A stretch of DNA of 64,000 nt, from positions 1,267,501 to 1,331,500 of the forward strand of contig OX359268.1 in assembly GCA_947179155.2 (NCBI GenBank), read 5' to 3'. A program made the translations under genes and the position numbers. The notes beneath the pieces were generated by a model, which did no database searches, was not told where the DNA came from, and saw only the letters and a list, made by a program, of their open reading frames with translations. Position 1 is the stretch's first letter. The number at the start of each line of letters is the position of its first letter. Origin of the DNA: Hedera helix (taxonomy: Eukaryota; Streptophyta; Magnoliopsida; Apiales; Araliaceae). Of this stretch, positions 1 through 11,444 are shown piece after piece.

Positions 1-99
1 ATATATTTTTCGCTCACAATAGCTCTCAGATTATAATTATATAGTATTTTTGCTCTTGAATTGCTCTAAAATGATGAGAAAGATGAATAGGTGAGCTAT

Positions 100-109
100 C
101 TATTTATAG
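100..109 (-). promoter_or_regulatory. TATA-like box of the old LTR
   Basis: CTATAAATAG on the minus strand. It matches the position and form of TATA boxes in the two other gypsy LTR families in the window. Activity is unknown. Confidence 0.35.
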
Positions 110-159
110 TATTTTGAAAGTTTCATTAATCTCATTTTTATCATTGCTTATTATACTTT

Positions 160-164
160 GCACC
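160..164. repeat. Target site duplication, left copy (GCACC)
   Basis: GCACC directly precedes the 5' LTR and recurs at 11440-11444 directly after the 3' LTR. The match fixes both outer ends of the copia element. Confidence 0.9.
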
Positions 165-1673
165 TATTAGAGTTCATGTCCTAGAGGCCAATTATTTGAT
201 ATAATTGCTTAACATTTTTGATATTATATTTGATTGAATAAATGAATTATTTTATTATGATTTTATTTACTGCGTTATATAAATGTTAACATAATAAAAG
301 TCCTTAGAATAGTTATACGAATTATATAGTTTCAAGTATGTGACTTGAACATGAGATTATACAATTACAATTAGTATCATTGCTCTTAAATGTCCTTAGT
401 CGAGTATCATTGTTAATGGGACAACAATGATGCATTGACACTAGTATGTGGATTGACTGATGGCCAAATCTCATTGGTCATAAATATATGAGATATTGAG
501 TCAATGCATAGGTACATGTTAGAGAACAATGTACTGGATTGACCCACCATGAGAATTCTACGTGGAGCGTTATGCAAAGTGTCATAAGAAATTCTCATAG
601 TGACAATGATGTAATGATCATCCGACCTGAAATCACTATATTATTACACGATAATTTATGTACTTTGACATCATCAAAGGTCACCTTTAATAGGGTGGAC
701 AATAAATGTGATTATTGGGTACATCATGAATCGTGTGAGGAATATGAGTGATCTAGATTGAATTTAACTCTCCTGTATATTAGGGGTGATATCCATAGGC
801 CTCTTGATTGAGTAGGACTATGAAATGCATGACCATGCTCAAATAATAATTTGTTTCATATAGTCTACTCATTGATCAAGAAAACCCAGATTAAATTATG
901 AAGAGTATGACACATTCCATGCCTCGAGTTTAATCTAGGATATCAAGGTTAAAATGATTAAATTACATTGAAACATTGGTCACGAAAAGGTTGCATCGAA
1001 TCATCGATCTTATTATTATTTGGGTAACAGTGATGCATTACTAGATGTCGCTCATTGTTTATAATTTTATAATATGATTTTAAAATTATTGCCAACATAA
1101 TAATAACATATAGGGTCACACACTTAGAACGTATTTAAAAGAGAATTAATTTAAATTGTAAGTATTTAAATATGTCAATATGATTGATAGTATTTAAATT
1201 ACGAATTTAAATTAATAAGATAATTTGTGTGTGTATATATATATATAAATTCGGATTTTATTTTTCTATTTATTTTAGGTTTTGGTTAATTCCTATTAAC
1301 TGCTATATATATGTGATATATCAGTAGTTTTTAACACATAAGGAAAAACTAAAAACCCTAGCCGCTTTCAGAAAGAGGCTAGAAAGAAAAATAGTTCAGA
1401 AATCCTAATCTTGGTGGCTAGTAATGCGGCTCCCTTTTTGCTGCAGATCGTGTGACGATTCGTGGAGCGTTTGTGTGGATACCGTAGAGACGCAGTCGTT
1501 GAATTGCGTTGAAGATTCGAAGCCGTTCTAGAATTCCATCGTCTCCATTCAAGCTCGGATAATCGGTAAAAATATATCTAAACCTCTGAATTTTTATGTT
1601 TTTGCATGGATCCTGTTTTAGGGTTTCAAAATTTTTTAAAAATTCCACTGCGTTTATGTGTCGAAACCTTATA
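165..1673 (+). repeat. 5' LTR of the copia element
   Basis: It is 1509 bp and aligns along its length with 9992-11439. The first two bases are TA where the 3' LTR has the canonical TG, so the 5' end carries one point change. It ends ...CCTTATA just before the primer binding site. Compared with the 3' copy it has about 60 extra bases near 1364-1425. Confidence 0.93.
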
Positions 1674-1674
1674 A

Positions 1675-1689
1675 TGGTATCAGAGCTAC
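1675..1689 (+). promoter_or_regulatory. Primer binding site, initiator tRNA-Met type
   Basis: TGGTATCAGAGCTAC lies one base after the 5' LTR. TGGTATCAGAGC is the common plant PBS complementary to the 3' end of initiator tRNA-Met and primes minus-strand cDNA synthesis. Confidence 0.9.
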
Positions 1690-3142
1690 TTGCGAAACGA
1701 TTAATTCAGATTACGTGATTTAATTATATTCGATATATATATGATATATGATGATGTATGTTTACCGATCTGAATTTGAATATATGATATTCTGCATGTA
1801 TGCGTATTCTGGAAACTTGTAATATATTCTGCATATGTGTATTCTGGAAACTTGTAATATATTCATATATTCTGCATGTATATAATTATTTGTTAATCAT
1901 ATCCTACAAGGTGGAATAACAGTACATATTCTGTTCTAATTGGAATAGAAGCATGAAAATTTGGTTTAATATGATTAATCAAACCTGGACATATATGATA
2001 TGTTCTGGGTGTATTGTTACTATGGTGGATTGTATATGATTTCAGCGAGACTACCGCCAGGGGGGGAGTCCCCCCCTTGGACACCCCCGCCGTAGCGCAC
2101 GATGGTCGTGACCCCAAATATTTTTATAATTTTCTTTAAATGATATAAATTATGTTATGTGCTTATTGTGATATACATGGTGCACAGTTATGGCCCTTTT
2201 GACCCATAAGTTAGTGGTTTTTGGTTTTTGAAATACGGCTTACATGTCGTGCCTTTCTATAATCTGATGTAATATTCTCTTCTCATCTAAATCCCCTTGA
2301 ATGTAACTCGAGGTTTCTTTATAACATGTAATGTACAAGTGTAATCAAGATGACAAGATGATGATGGAGAGGAGACACACGTGTACGAGAAAGATCCTAT
2401 GAAGCTACTATTTTGAAGATCTTTTACCACCTTAGACTGACCTTCAATTTTTTCATTAGCTTGAAAGGATTGACATAGGGTTGGGTCATAACTGTGATAC
2501 GTTTAATTTTTGCACTTTATTTATGCTTGTATACGATATAATAAGATAAATAACGTGCATGCTTAATAAGATTAAAATTGGTGAGATCTAAATTAATTAA
2601 TAAAATCCCTCATAAAATTATTAAGTCCAAATCAGATGCCTTCCAATGAATGACACTCATCAAGACCTTGATCGATGAATGTAGGTTTGCCAAAGCAAAG
2701 TACCCCATTTATCTTGGTAAGATGGGATAGAATAATTGTGATATCCAAAATGTTAAAATCATTGGGCCCGACTTAACTAAGTTATCTCAATAGGATTGTG
2801 GACTTAGAAGCATAGAGTTTGGCAGGTACCATTAGATGGACTAGAAATAAATGTTGTTCACCAAACTATCTAAGAGTTATATATGATATAATTGACAAAT
2901 GATTGTCTACCTAAATAATTATGTTTTAAGAGATTAGCCAAAGTTAACTTAAGGCGTAATGAAATATGGATCTTAGCTCACTAGAAAGATTTAATAGAAA
3001 ATGCTTTCTGAATTAATGGTGAGAGCTATTAATTTGATTAAAATAGTGGGAGGTATATTTGGAATGTACTATTATCAATTACATAATATCAAAACTCTGT
3101 AATTTGGCTTATTATTTTTGCACTTATAAATTGTAGATATCA
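1690..3142 (+). other. Copia leader (untranslated), about 1.45 kb
   Basis: No coding frame is supported between PBS and gag. The segment holds degenerate repeats around ATTCTGCATATGTG (1789-1880) and, at 2060-2076, a GC-only inverted repeat of seven G, AGT, seven C that would form a strong hairpin in the genomic RNA. Confidence 0.6.
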
Positions 3143-4042
3143 ATGACAAACAACAACACAAATAGTCTTTCACTACAATCAGTCCTTGAGAAGGAAAAGC
3201 TGAGTGAAATTAATTTTCTAAACTGGCATAGGAACTTGAGGATTGTCCTCAAACAAGAGCGCAAGCTCTATGTCCTTAATGGGCCCATTCCTGCAGCACC
3301 AGCTAACACTGCACCACGTGCAGAGCATAATGCTTACAAGAAGCATCAAGATGATGCTCTGGACATGAGTTGTCTCATGCTAGCAACTATGAACGTTGAG
3401 TTTCAGAAGCAACATGAGTTAATGGATGCTTATGAGATGATCAAGCATATTGAGAAATTGTTCGCAGGGCATGCTCGACAGAAGAGGTATGATACAAGCA
3501 AAGCGTTGTATCACTGCAAGATGGGTGAACGTGATCCAGTTGGTCCACATGTTCTGAAAATGATTGGGTATATTGAGTACCTTGCTAGGTTGGGTTTTTT
3601 GATTACTGCAGAAGCCCAAACTGATCTAGTTTTGCAATCTTTGAACAGCAGCTACTCGCAATTTGTCATGAATTACCTCATGAATGAAATTATGAAACCA
3701 CTTACTGAGTTGTTGAGCATGTTAAGAACTGCCGAGAACAACATGAAAAAGGCAAGACCCGATCCCATAATGATGGTGCAAAAGGGGAATGCTAAGGGAA
3801 AAGGGAAAGGCAAGAAGAAGATAGGATCTAAATCTGGTGCCAAACCCAATTTCAAAAACAAACAGGCTTTAAAACCTAAAGGTGGGGTGGCTAAAGAAGG
3901 TGATTGTCACTTCTGTGGAAAACCTGGACACTGGAAGAGGAATTGTTATTCATATCTGGAAGAACTGAAGAAAAAGAAAGGAAGTACGACTTCTGATTCA
4001 GGTATATATGTTATAGAAGTAAATTTGTCCACTTCTACATCA
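3143..4042 (+). pseudogene. Copia gag (capsid and nucleocapsid)
   Basis: Encodes the structural Gag protein that packages the RNA genome. The frame opens with MTNNNTNSL at 3143. The first 200 or so residues match the copia Gag type (LNWHRNLRIVL, then YDTSKALYHCKM and LARLGFLI). A Lys/Gly-rich stretch follows, then a zinc knuckle CHFCGKPGHWKRNC (CX2CX4HX4C) near 3907-3948. Gag reads on without a stop into the protease. The gag portion has no internal stop, but the joined polyprotein stops at 4136, so the element as a whole is a pseudogene. Confidence 0.85.
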
Positions 4043-5311
4043 TGGGTATTGGATACTGGATGTGGTTCTCACATTTGTGTTAATGTGCAGGAACTCCGAA
4101 GGAGTAGGACTTGGGCGAAAGGAGAGGTTGACCTATGAGTTGGGAATGGAGCAAAAGTTGTTGCACTAGCCGTAGGAACTTATCATTTATCTTTGCCCAC
4201 TAGGCTAGTATTAGAATTAGATGATTGTTATTATGTGCCTGCTATGAGCAAAAATATTATTTATGTTTCTTGTTTGGACAAGAAAGGTTTTTCATTTTTA
4301 ATAAAGAACAACAGTTGTTCGTTTTACTTAAATGAAATATGTTATGGTGTTACACAATTGTTTAATGGTCTTTATATTCTTATTTTAGAAATGCCTATCT
4401 ATAACATAAATACAAAACGATTTAAATCAAATGATTCAAATATGACATATCTCTGGCACTGTCGTTTAGGCCATATAAATGAAAAACGCATATCCAAACT
4501 CTATAAAGATGGGTTTTTGGATTCATTTGATTTTGAATCATACGAGAAATGTGAGTCTTGTTTATTAGGCAAGATGACTAAAGCCCCTTTCACTAGTCAC
4601 AGTGAACGGGCTAGTGATGTATTAGGACTTATACATAGTGATGTATGTGGGCCCATGAGTTTGTTAGCAAAAGGTAGGTTCTATTACTTCATTACATTTA
4701 CTGATGACTTCAGTAGATATAGATATATGTATCTTATGAGACATAAATTCGAATCCTTAGAAAAGTTCAAGGAATTCAAGAATGAAGTTCAAAACCAATT
4801 TGGCAAAAGCATAAAAGCCCTTCGATCTGATCGATGAGGTGAATACTTAAGCCAAGACTTTGATGACCTTCTAAAGGAGTATGATATTATATCACAACTC
4901 ACTCCACCTGGAACACCACAATGGAATGGTGTGTCTGAGAGGAGGAATCGCACCTTGTTGGACATGGTACGATCAATAATGAGTCATGCAGATCTTCTAA
5001 TAAGCTTCTGGGGTCATGCCCTAGAGACAGCTGCATTCACACTTAACCGTGTTCCTACAAAGACAGTTCAAAAGACACCATATAAGATGTGGACTAGAAA
5101 ACGTCCTAGTATGTCATTCATGAAGATTTGGGGTTGCGAGACGTTTGTAAAACGTCTGGCTTCTTACAAGCTCGGACCCAAATCTGACAAATGTAATTTT
5201 GTGGGATACCCTAAGGAAACAAAAGGGTATTATTTCTACAAACCTTTTGAGAACAAAGTGGTTGTTGCTCGAACTGGTATTTTTCTAGAAAGAGAATTTG
5301 TCTCTAAATGA
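4043..5311 (+). pseudogene. Copia protease and integrase, with in-frame stops
   Basis: The aspartic protease active site WVLDTGCGSH sits at about 4043-4072. A TGA at 4136-4138 interrupts the frame, which continues at 4139 (VGNGAKV). The pre-integrase domain follows with the HHCC zinc site (LWHCRLGHINEKR ... CESCLLGK, about 4450-4575). The integrase core shows D in IHSDVCGP (near 4630) and TDDFSRYRY, and the E helix in PQWNGVSERRNRTLL (4917-4961). Stops at 4835-4837 and 5309-5311 break it. Two or more of the stops look like C-to-T changes in CGA or CAA codons, as expected for methylated, silenced DNA. Confidence 0.85.
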
Positions 5312-6381
5312 AACAGTGGGAGGAAAGTAAAACTCGAAGAAATTCGAGAACCACAAAATATCATTGAACCTGAGTTGGAACATGAGCAGAAACCACAAGA
5401 TCTTGTGGAAAGTGAACCTGCTCAAATTTCACAAGGCATTCGTAGATCTAGTAGGACATGCCAAGAGCCTGAGAGATATTATGGATTTCTTGTGTCTCAA
5501 AACAGCGATGCCATGCTCATAGATCAGGATGAGTCTGCTTCCTACCAAGATTTGGTTGATCCACCTGAAGGGGTAAAACCAATCGGGTGCAAATGGGTTT
5601 TCAAGAAGAAAACCGACATGGATGGTAATGTTCAAACCTATAAAGGCTGACTGGTAGCAAAAGGTTTCAAACAAGTTCAAGGTGTTGACTATGATGAAAC
5701 CTTCTCCCCAGTGGCAATGGTTAAATCCATCAGGATCTTACTTGTTATTGCAGTCTTTTATGATTACGAAATCTGGCAGATGGATGTCAAAATTGCTTTC
5801 CTTAACGAAAATCTCCTTGAGGATGTATATATGACATAACCTAAGGGTTTTGTCACTCCAAAGGATGCTGGAAAGGTATGTAAGCTGCAACAATCCATTT
5901 ATGGATTGAAGCAAGCCTCTCGGAGTTGGAATCTTCGATTTGATGAAGCAGTCAAAGAGTTTGGTTTTATAAAAAATGAAGATGAACCTTATGTATATAA
6001 GAAAGTTAGTGAGAGTCACATTGTATTCCTGGTATTATATGTTGACGACATATTAATTATTGGGAATGACGTTCCTTCCTTACAGGCTGTAAAAACATGG
6101 TTAGGAAAATGTTTCTCCATGAAAGATTTGGACGATGCAACCTACATTTTTGGTATTAAGATCTATCGAGATAGATCAAGAAAAATGCTCGGCCTAAGTC
6201 AAAGTACATATATTGATAAAGTGCTGAAACGGTTCAGCATACAAGAGGAAAAAGAGGACACTTACCCATGTCTCATGGTGTAAAGATCTCTAACGCCCAA
6301 TGTCCTAAATCACAAGATGATGAGGAGCGTATGAGAAAGATCAATTATGCTTCGACAATTGGATCTATCATGTATGCAATG
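5312..6381 (+). pseudogene. Copia reverse transcriptase, broken
   Basis: RT motifs in order: GCKWVFKKKTDMDGNVQTYK (5587-5646), a TGA at 5648, LVAKGFKQVQGVDYDETFSP (5651-5710), a TAA near 5837, KLQQSIYGLKQASRSW (5884-5931) and the catalytic YVDDILI (about 6037-6057). A frameshift near 6280 moves the frame; KINYASTIGSIMYAM is read just before the solo LTR at 6387. The same domain resumes after that insert at 9368. No functional RT can be made. Confidence 0.88.
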
Positions 6382-6386
6382 ATATG
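6382..6386. repeat. TSD of nested solo LTR, left copy (ATATG)
   Basis: ATATG precedes the insert and recurs at 9368-9372. Taking out the insert and one copy restores the RT/RNase H reading frame across the gap, which confirms the insertion point. Confidence 0.92.
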
Positions 6387-6520
6387 TGTTGAATGTTGTT
6401 TGATTTGATGATGATGAGTGTTGTGCAAAAAGGACTGGGCTAAATGTGCTTATGTGGTTATTTGAAAAAGTGATTTTATAATGTGCTTATATGGTTAATT
6501 GTCAATATGTATCTGACAAA

Positions 6521-6638
6521 GTGCATATGTGTTAATGTGCTTATGTGCTTAATTGATTATGTGCTTAGACACTCTGAAAGTGCATATGTGTTAATATGCT
6601 TATGTGCTTAATTGATTATGTGCTTAGATGTTCTAAAA
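6521..6638. repeat. 59-bp tandem duplication in the solo LTR
   Basis: GTGCATATGTGTTAAT starts at 6521 and again at 6580, and both copies run through GTGCTTAATTGATTATGTGC. Related shorter GTGCTTATGTGG pieces lie just before and after. Confidence 0.85.
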
Positions 6639-7077
6639 GTGCTTAAGTGGTTATTTGACAAAGTAATTATGTGTTGATCTAATTGTGGGTTTACATTGTC
6701 ATGTGTGCTTGATGTATATTACTCATTTCAAATACTGTGATTTGCACACTTGTTTAAACAAATATGATCTTGCTATAAACTATCTGTTTCTTATTAAAGA
6801 GAATGAAAGTTATCTGGTTATAATGTTGTAAAGTCCTTTTTAATTATATGTGTACAAAGGACTTAGATTTTAAAGATCAGAAATGTTAGGTTGATCTTTC
6901 AATAAAAGTCATTCTTCATAAACGTTGTATGATATGAGCAGAGTTGCTTAAAGATGAATCAGTGTTAAATTTGTGCATGACAGAGTCTGTAAATGTCCTT
7001 TCAAAATGTAATGATGTAATAATGTAAGAAATGACTTAGTTAGAAAAGATCAAATATGTTAGGTTGATCAGTTTATT

Positions 7078-8392
7078 GAATCGTAGAGTGTACTCAACGA
7101 TTCCAAGCAAAGAAGACTCAATGTTTCTGTATAGATCGTAGAGTTAACTCTACGACTCCTTACCAGGATAACTCTACGATCATCAAAGAGAGTCAGATGT
7201 GCAAGAAGTCTACAGGTTATACAAGTAAAGATTAAAGAACTGTTCAAGTACAAATCGTAGAGCTGAACTCTACGATCGTTGAACAGACAGCTAAGCTAGC
7301 CTGCAGATAACGCTGAACCAGAGAAGAAATGTACTCTACGATACACACTCTCTAGCAAAATCGTAGAGTAAACTTGATGAGCAAGCTTACAAGAACTGGA
7401 ATTTTGCACAGATAGAAGAAGTCGTAGAGTGGAACAGAATGACAAGGCAATACAGAAGATTGCTATACACATGGAACAATCATTGAGTAGAATTAAAGGA
7501 TGAAGCAACAAAGACTACAACTCAACGATTTTACTAAGAAGCACGGCAGTTCACAAACTCTACGATTTGATCAAACCTACAAGATCGTAGAACGAAATCA
7601 AAGCAAAGCATTGCAAGCACAAACTCTACGATCTGACCAGAGCAACAAGGTCGCAGAGTTAGAGAAAATATCGTTCTAACTCAACGTTTCACTTGACATA
7701 CCTCAAGTAACATTCATGAAGCTGAATTCGCAGAAACAAAGTAGACAGTCTATCACTCAACGAATTCATTAAGCAGGTCAGGACAAGTAGACTAACAGAA
7801 CGGCTATATGGTGCAAGAGAAAAGAGAATACTCCTCGCCCAGATTAAAGAAAGATTAAGTGCTGTTGAGATACAGATGCATGTCAGAGTCGTAGTAGACG
7901 TTGTGCCCAGACGACTATAAGTCAGGACCCACTGCTCAGGAAAATGGTGAATAAAGTCAGAAATGGGACATCTCTGAATGCATCAGAACAGTTGGTTCTA
8001 AAAGTCAAGGAAGGTATTTATTGATGAATCAGAAGATTAATTAACAAAGGAAATAATAATCCTTGCTGAACAAATCTGGGTGTGCAACGGCTATAAATTC
8101 AGAGAAAGCTGAGCTACAGGTCAATATATCAGAACATGTCAGAAAAGGGAAAAGCACTAACACAAGCGGCAAGAAAGTCAAACATCGAAGATATTTAAGA
8201 TCTGCACAAAGCCAAAGGAAACCAACGGGATTTATCTCAACGGTAAAATATGCTCAGAGATATAAAGGCATACATAACAAACAGAAAAGGAGTTGTTGCA
8301 GTTGTTGAAAAATATATACGAGAGAGATGATAGTAGACAACAACCGATCGTAGAGTGGAACAAAATATGAATATGCTGAAGGACTCTACGAT
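7078..8392. repeat. Dispersed ATCGTAGAGT / ACTCTACGAT inverted repeats
   Basis: At least a dozen copies of ATCGTAGAG or its complement CTCTACGAT occur, for example 7080, 7135-7155 (perfect arms around TTAA), 7172, 7254-7275, 7332, 7359, 7422, 7557, 7583, 7625, 8347 and 8383. Several are paired head to head into near-palindromes. They are absent from the rest of the window. Confidence 0.85.
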
Positions 8393-8794
8393 TCATCAGA
8401 ACACTAACACTGAATTGAGAGAGACATAGAGATAAATAACTCTATTACAAGAGAAGTGTTAAGAGCTGCTAGGCACCTGGAAGAGAGAAGCTTAAACGCC
8501 AACTTGATACATACATTGTAGCAACTGAGTACCAAAAGGAAGAAGCATCACAGTCATCTCAGAAGTTCATCTCAAGAAGTTATCAAGTACCAAAGGAGCT
8601 GAAGTGCAAAATCCTAGCAGCACAATAGGTGATCATGAGTAGTTGCTGAATATAGAAAGAAGAAGAACATCAACGGAAAATATCAGCAGCATTCAAAGAA
8701 TGATCACAAGCAGCTGCTAAGTACCTAAAGATGAAGAAGAGCAAATGTTCTACTTAGCAGCACAACTCCAACCTCTTTCAAACGATCAGGGAGT

Positions 8795-8982
8795 CAAGTC
8801 TGTCGGACTTGAAGAGGGCAGGTGTCCTAGTCATAGTGACTAAAGAGCCAAGTCTACTGGACTTGAAGAGGACAGTAATGTCCTTGTCTTTGTGACTAAA
8901 CTAACCAAACCTGCTGGGTTTGAAGGGTTCTTAGTGAACCAGAGTTTCCAGGCTAATGAGCTTGAAGGGTTCCGTATGAACC
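8795..8982. repeat. Four tandem units, each with two hairpins
   Basis: First stems: CAAGTC/GACTTG (8795-8811), CAAGTC/GACTTG (8849-8865), CAAACC/GGTTTG (8906-8922), CAGGCT/AGCTTG (8949-8964). Second stems: GGGC/GTCC (8816-8827), GGAC/GTCC (8870-8883), GGTTC/GAACC (8926-8940), GGTTC/GAACC (8968-8982). Spacing is about 42-57 bp. Base changes between units keep the pairing. Confidence 0.8.
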
Positions 8983-9367
8983 ATCCTTAGTGGATTTCCT
9001 ACTCATTGTAGTAGAAGAGTGGAGTAGGAGTTATTCAGTCTCCGAACCACTTAAAACTCTTTGGTGTTATTTACTTTCAGTCATTTACATTCTGTTTTAT
9101 ATTTATATATATATACATATACATGACTGTCAATTGATTTACCTAACAAGTGACTTTCTCCAATAGTCTTAACTCAACGGAGAAGTGTTACAAATCTTTA
9201 AGGGGTGTTTTCAAACTAATATTCCGCTGTGCAAACAAATCTTAATTAAGTTTATTAATTGCTATTAAATCTTTGAACTTAATCTTAAAAGAAAAAGTTT
9301 TTAAGAGATCTATTCAACCCCCCCCCCCCCCCCTTCTAGATCACTTGTGTGCCACTGGGAACTAACA

Positions 9368-9958
9368 ATATGTACTCGTCCGGATGTCTCGTATGCTTTA
9401 AGCATGACGAGCAGATACCAGTCAAATCCAGGTGAAGGTCACTGGACAGCAGTCAAGAATATCCTCAAGTACCTGAAAAGGATTAAGGATTCATTCTTGG
9501 TATATGGAGGTGAAGACGAACTGGTAGTAAAGGGTTACACAGATGCTAGCTTCCAGACTGACATAGATGACTATAAGTCTCAGTCAGGTTTTGTCTTAAT
9601 GGTGGTACAGTTAGCTGGAAAAGTTCGAAGCAAGAGACAATAGCAGATTCTACAACAGAGACTGAGTATATTGCTGCTTCTAGTGCGGCTAAGGAGGCTG
9701 TATGGATTAAAAAGTTCGTTACTGAACTTAGTGTTGTTCCAACCATTGTTCCTCTAGTTGAGCTATACTGTGATAATGATGGAGCCATTGCACAGGCTAA
9801 GGAACACTTAGGCGGTACCATCTCATCCGTGAAATAATTAATAGAGAAGATGTACATATATGCAGAGTGCCAACAGATAATAATGTTGCAGATCCATTGA
9901 CCAAGGCTTTGTCACAACAGAAGCACTAAGATCACACTAGTTCCATAGGTATTAGATA
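9368..9958 (+). pseudogene. Copia RT tail and RNase H, frameshifted
   Basis: After the solo LTR the frame resumes with CTRPDVSYALSMTSRYQ, then LVVKGYTDASFQTD (RNase H first Asp, near 9545). A frameshift near 9600 moves to the frame reading SKQETIADSTTETEYIAASS and ELYCDNDGAIAQAKE (to about 9812). A further break precedes a fragment reading NNVADPLTKAL, and the IRYMSDWL-type copia C-terminus ends near 9976. Confidence 0.85.
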
Positions 9959-9979
9959 CATGAGTGATTGGCTCTAGTG

Positions 9980-9991
9980 CAAATGGGAGAT
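9980..9991 (+). promoter_or_regulatory. Polypurine tract of the copia element
   Basis: AAATGGGAGAT directly precedes the TG of the 3' LTR at 9992. It would prime plus-strand cDNA synthesis. Confidence 0.75.
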
Positions 9992-11439
9992 TGTTAGAGT
10001 TCATGCCCTATAGGCCAATTATTTGATGTAATTGCTTAACATTTTTTATGTTATATTTGATTAAATAAATGAATTATTTTATTATAATTTTATTTACTAC
10101 GTTATATAAATGTTAACATAATAAAAGTCCTTAGAATAGTTATACGAATTATATAGCTTCAAGTATGTGACTTGAACATGAGATTATGTAATTACAATTA
10201 GTATCATTGTTCTTAAATGTCCCTAGTCGAGTATCATTGTTAATGGGACAACAATGATGCATTGTGACTAGTATGTGGATTGACTGATGGCCAAATCTTA
10301 TTGGTCATAAATATATGAGATATTGAGTCAATGCATAGGTACATGTTAGAGAACAATGTACTGGACTGACCCACTATGAGAATTCTACGTGGAGCATTAT
10401 GCAAAGTGTCATAAGAAATTCTCATAGTGACAATGATATAATGATCTTCCGACCTGAAATCACTATATTATTACACGATAATTTATGTACTTTGATATCA
10501 TCAAATGTCACCTTTAATAGGGTGGACAATAAAGGTGATTATTGGGTACATCATGAATCGTGTGAGGAATATGAGTGATCTAGATATAATTTAACTCTCC
10601 TATATATTAGGGGTGATATCCATAGGCCTCTTGATTGAATAGGACTATGAAATGCATGGTCATGCTCAAATAATGATTTGTTTCATATAGTCTACTCATT
10701 GATCAAGAAAACCCAGATTAAATTATGAAGAGTATGACACATTCCATACCTCGAGTTTAATCTAGGATACCAAGGTTAAAAGGATTAAATTACATTGAAA
10801 CATTGGTCACGAAAAAGTTGCATCGAATCATCGATCTTATTATTATTTAGGTAGCAGTGATGCATTACTAGATGTCGCTCATTGTTTATAATTTTATAAT
10901 ATGATTTTAAAATTATTGTCAACATAATAATAACCTATAGGGTCACACACTTAGAACGTATTTAAAAGGGAATTAATTTAAATTGTAAGTATTTAAATAT
11001 GTCAATATGATTGATATTATTTAAATTACGAATTTAAATTAATAAGATAATTTATATTTATATATATATATAAATTCAGATTTTATTTTTTTTATTTATA
11101 TTAGGTTTTGGTTAATTCCTATTAATTGCTATATATACATGATATATCAGTATTTTTTAGCACGTAAGGAAAAACTAAAAACCCTAGTCCCGCGGCTCCC
11201 TTTTTGCTGCAAATCGTGTGACGTTTCGCGGAGCATTGGTGTGAATACCGTAGAGACGCAGTCGTTGGATTGCGTTGAAGATTCGAAGCCGTTTCAAAAT
11301 TCTATCGTCTTCATTCAAGCTCGGATAATCGGTAAAAATATATCTAAACCTCTGAATTTTTATGTTTTCACATAGATCATGTTTTAGGGTTTCAATTTTT
11401 TTTTAAAATTCTGTTTCGTTTATGTGTCGAAACCCTATA
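9992..11439 (+). repeat. 3' LTR of the copia element
   Basis: It is 1448 bp. It begins TGTTAGAGTTCATGCCC and ends CCCTATA, followed by the TSD GCACC at 11440. The ends are TG..TA rather than TG..CA in this copy, and the 5' LTR also ends in TA. It lacks about 60 bases present in the 5' LTR near 1364-1425. Confidence 0.93.
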
Positions 11440-11444
11440 GCACC
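11440..11444. repeat. Target site duplication, right copy (GCACC)
   Basis: Matches 160-164. Confidence 0.9.

Larger units (their letters stand above)
1..164 (-). repeat. Probable left part of an old gypsy-type LTR
   Basis: This is the flank into which the copia element jumped. On the minus strand it holds a TATA-like CTATAAATAG (109-100), placed as in the other gypsy LTRs of this window (44015-44022, 50584-50591). Removing the nested copia and solo LTR joins it to 11445-11519 and 15724-16690, whose right end reads GGATATTACA, the expected edge of a minus-oriented LTR. The left end lies outside the window, so neither the TSD nor the full length can be checked. This is inference from layout. 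Confidence 0.35.
6387..9367. mobile_element. Solo LTR (2981 bp) nested in copia pol, SIRE/Maximus-like 3' end
   Basis: Starts TGTTGAATG, ends GGAACTAACA, and is flanked by a 5-bp TSD. That is the signature of an LTR left after LTR-LTR recombination. No PBS, PPT, internal domain or second LTR is visible. The ending (TTCAA, 16 C at 9318-9333, CTTCTAG, then ACTAACA) resembles long LTRs of the SIRE/Maximus copia lineage, from memory of the family and not from a search. Inside are a 59-bp tandem duplication (6521-6638), many CGTAGAGT/ACTCTACG inverted repeats (7080-8400) and a row of hairpin units (8795-8982). Orientation is assumed plus because of the ending. Confidence 0.8.
165..11439 (+). mobile_element. 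Ty1/copia LTR retrotransposon, decayed, with a nested solo LTR
   Basis: Order: 5' LTR, PBS, leader, gag, protease, integrase, RT, RNase H, PPT, 3' LTR. Integrase before RT places it in Ty1/copia. It is flanked by the 5-bp TSD GCACC. The reading frame is broken by stops near 4136, 4835, 5309, 5648 and 5837, by frameshifts near 6280 and 9600, and by a 2981-bp solo LTR in the RT/RNase H region. The two LTRs differ by many point changes and one indel of about 60 bp, so the insertion is not recent. It cannot be autonomous. Confidence 0.95.

Noticed and set aside
8063..8308. 81-codon frame in the nested solo LTR
   Set aside because: Within an LTR, with no domain and no second copy to test.
6387..9367. 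Complete small retroelement (TRIM or LARD) rather than a solo LTR
   Set aside because: No internal PBS or PPT and no pair of long direct repeats at the ends, though a very diverged LARD cannot be fully excluded.
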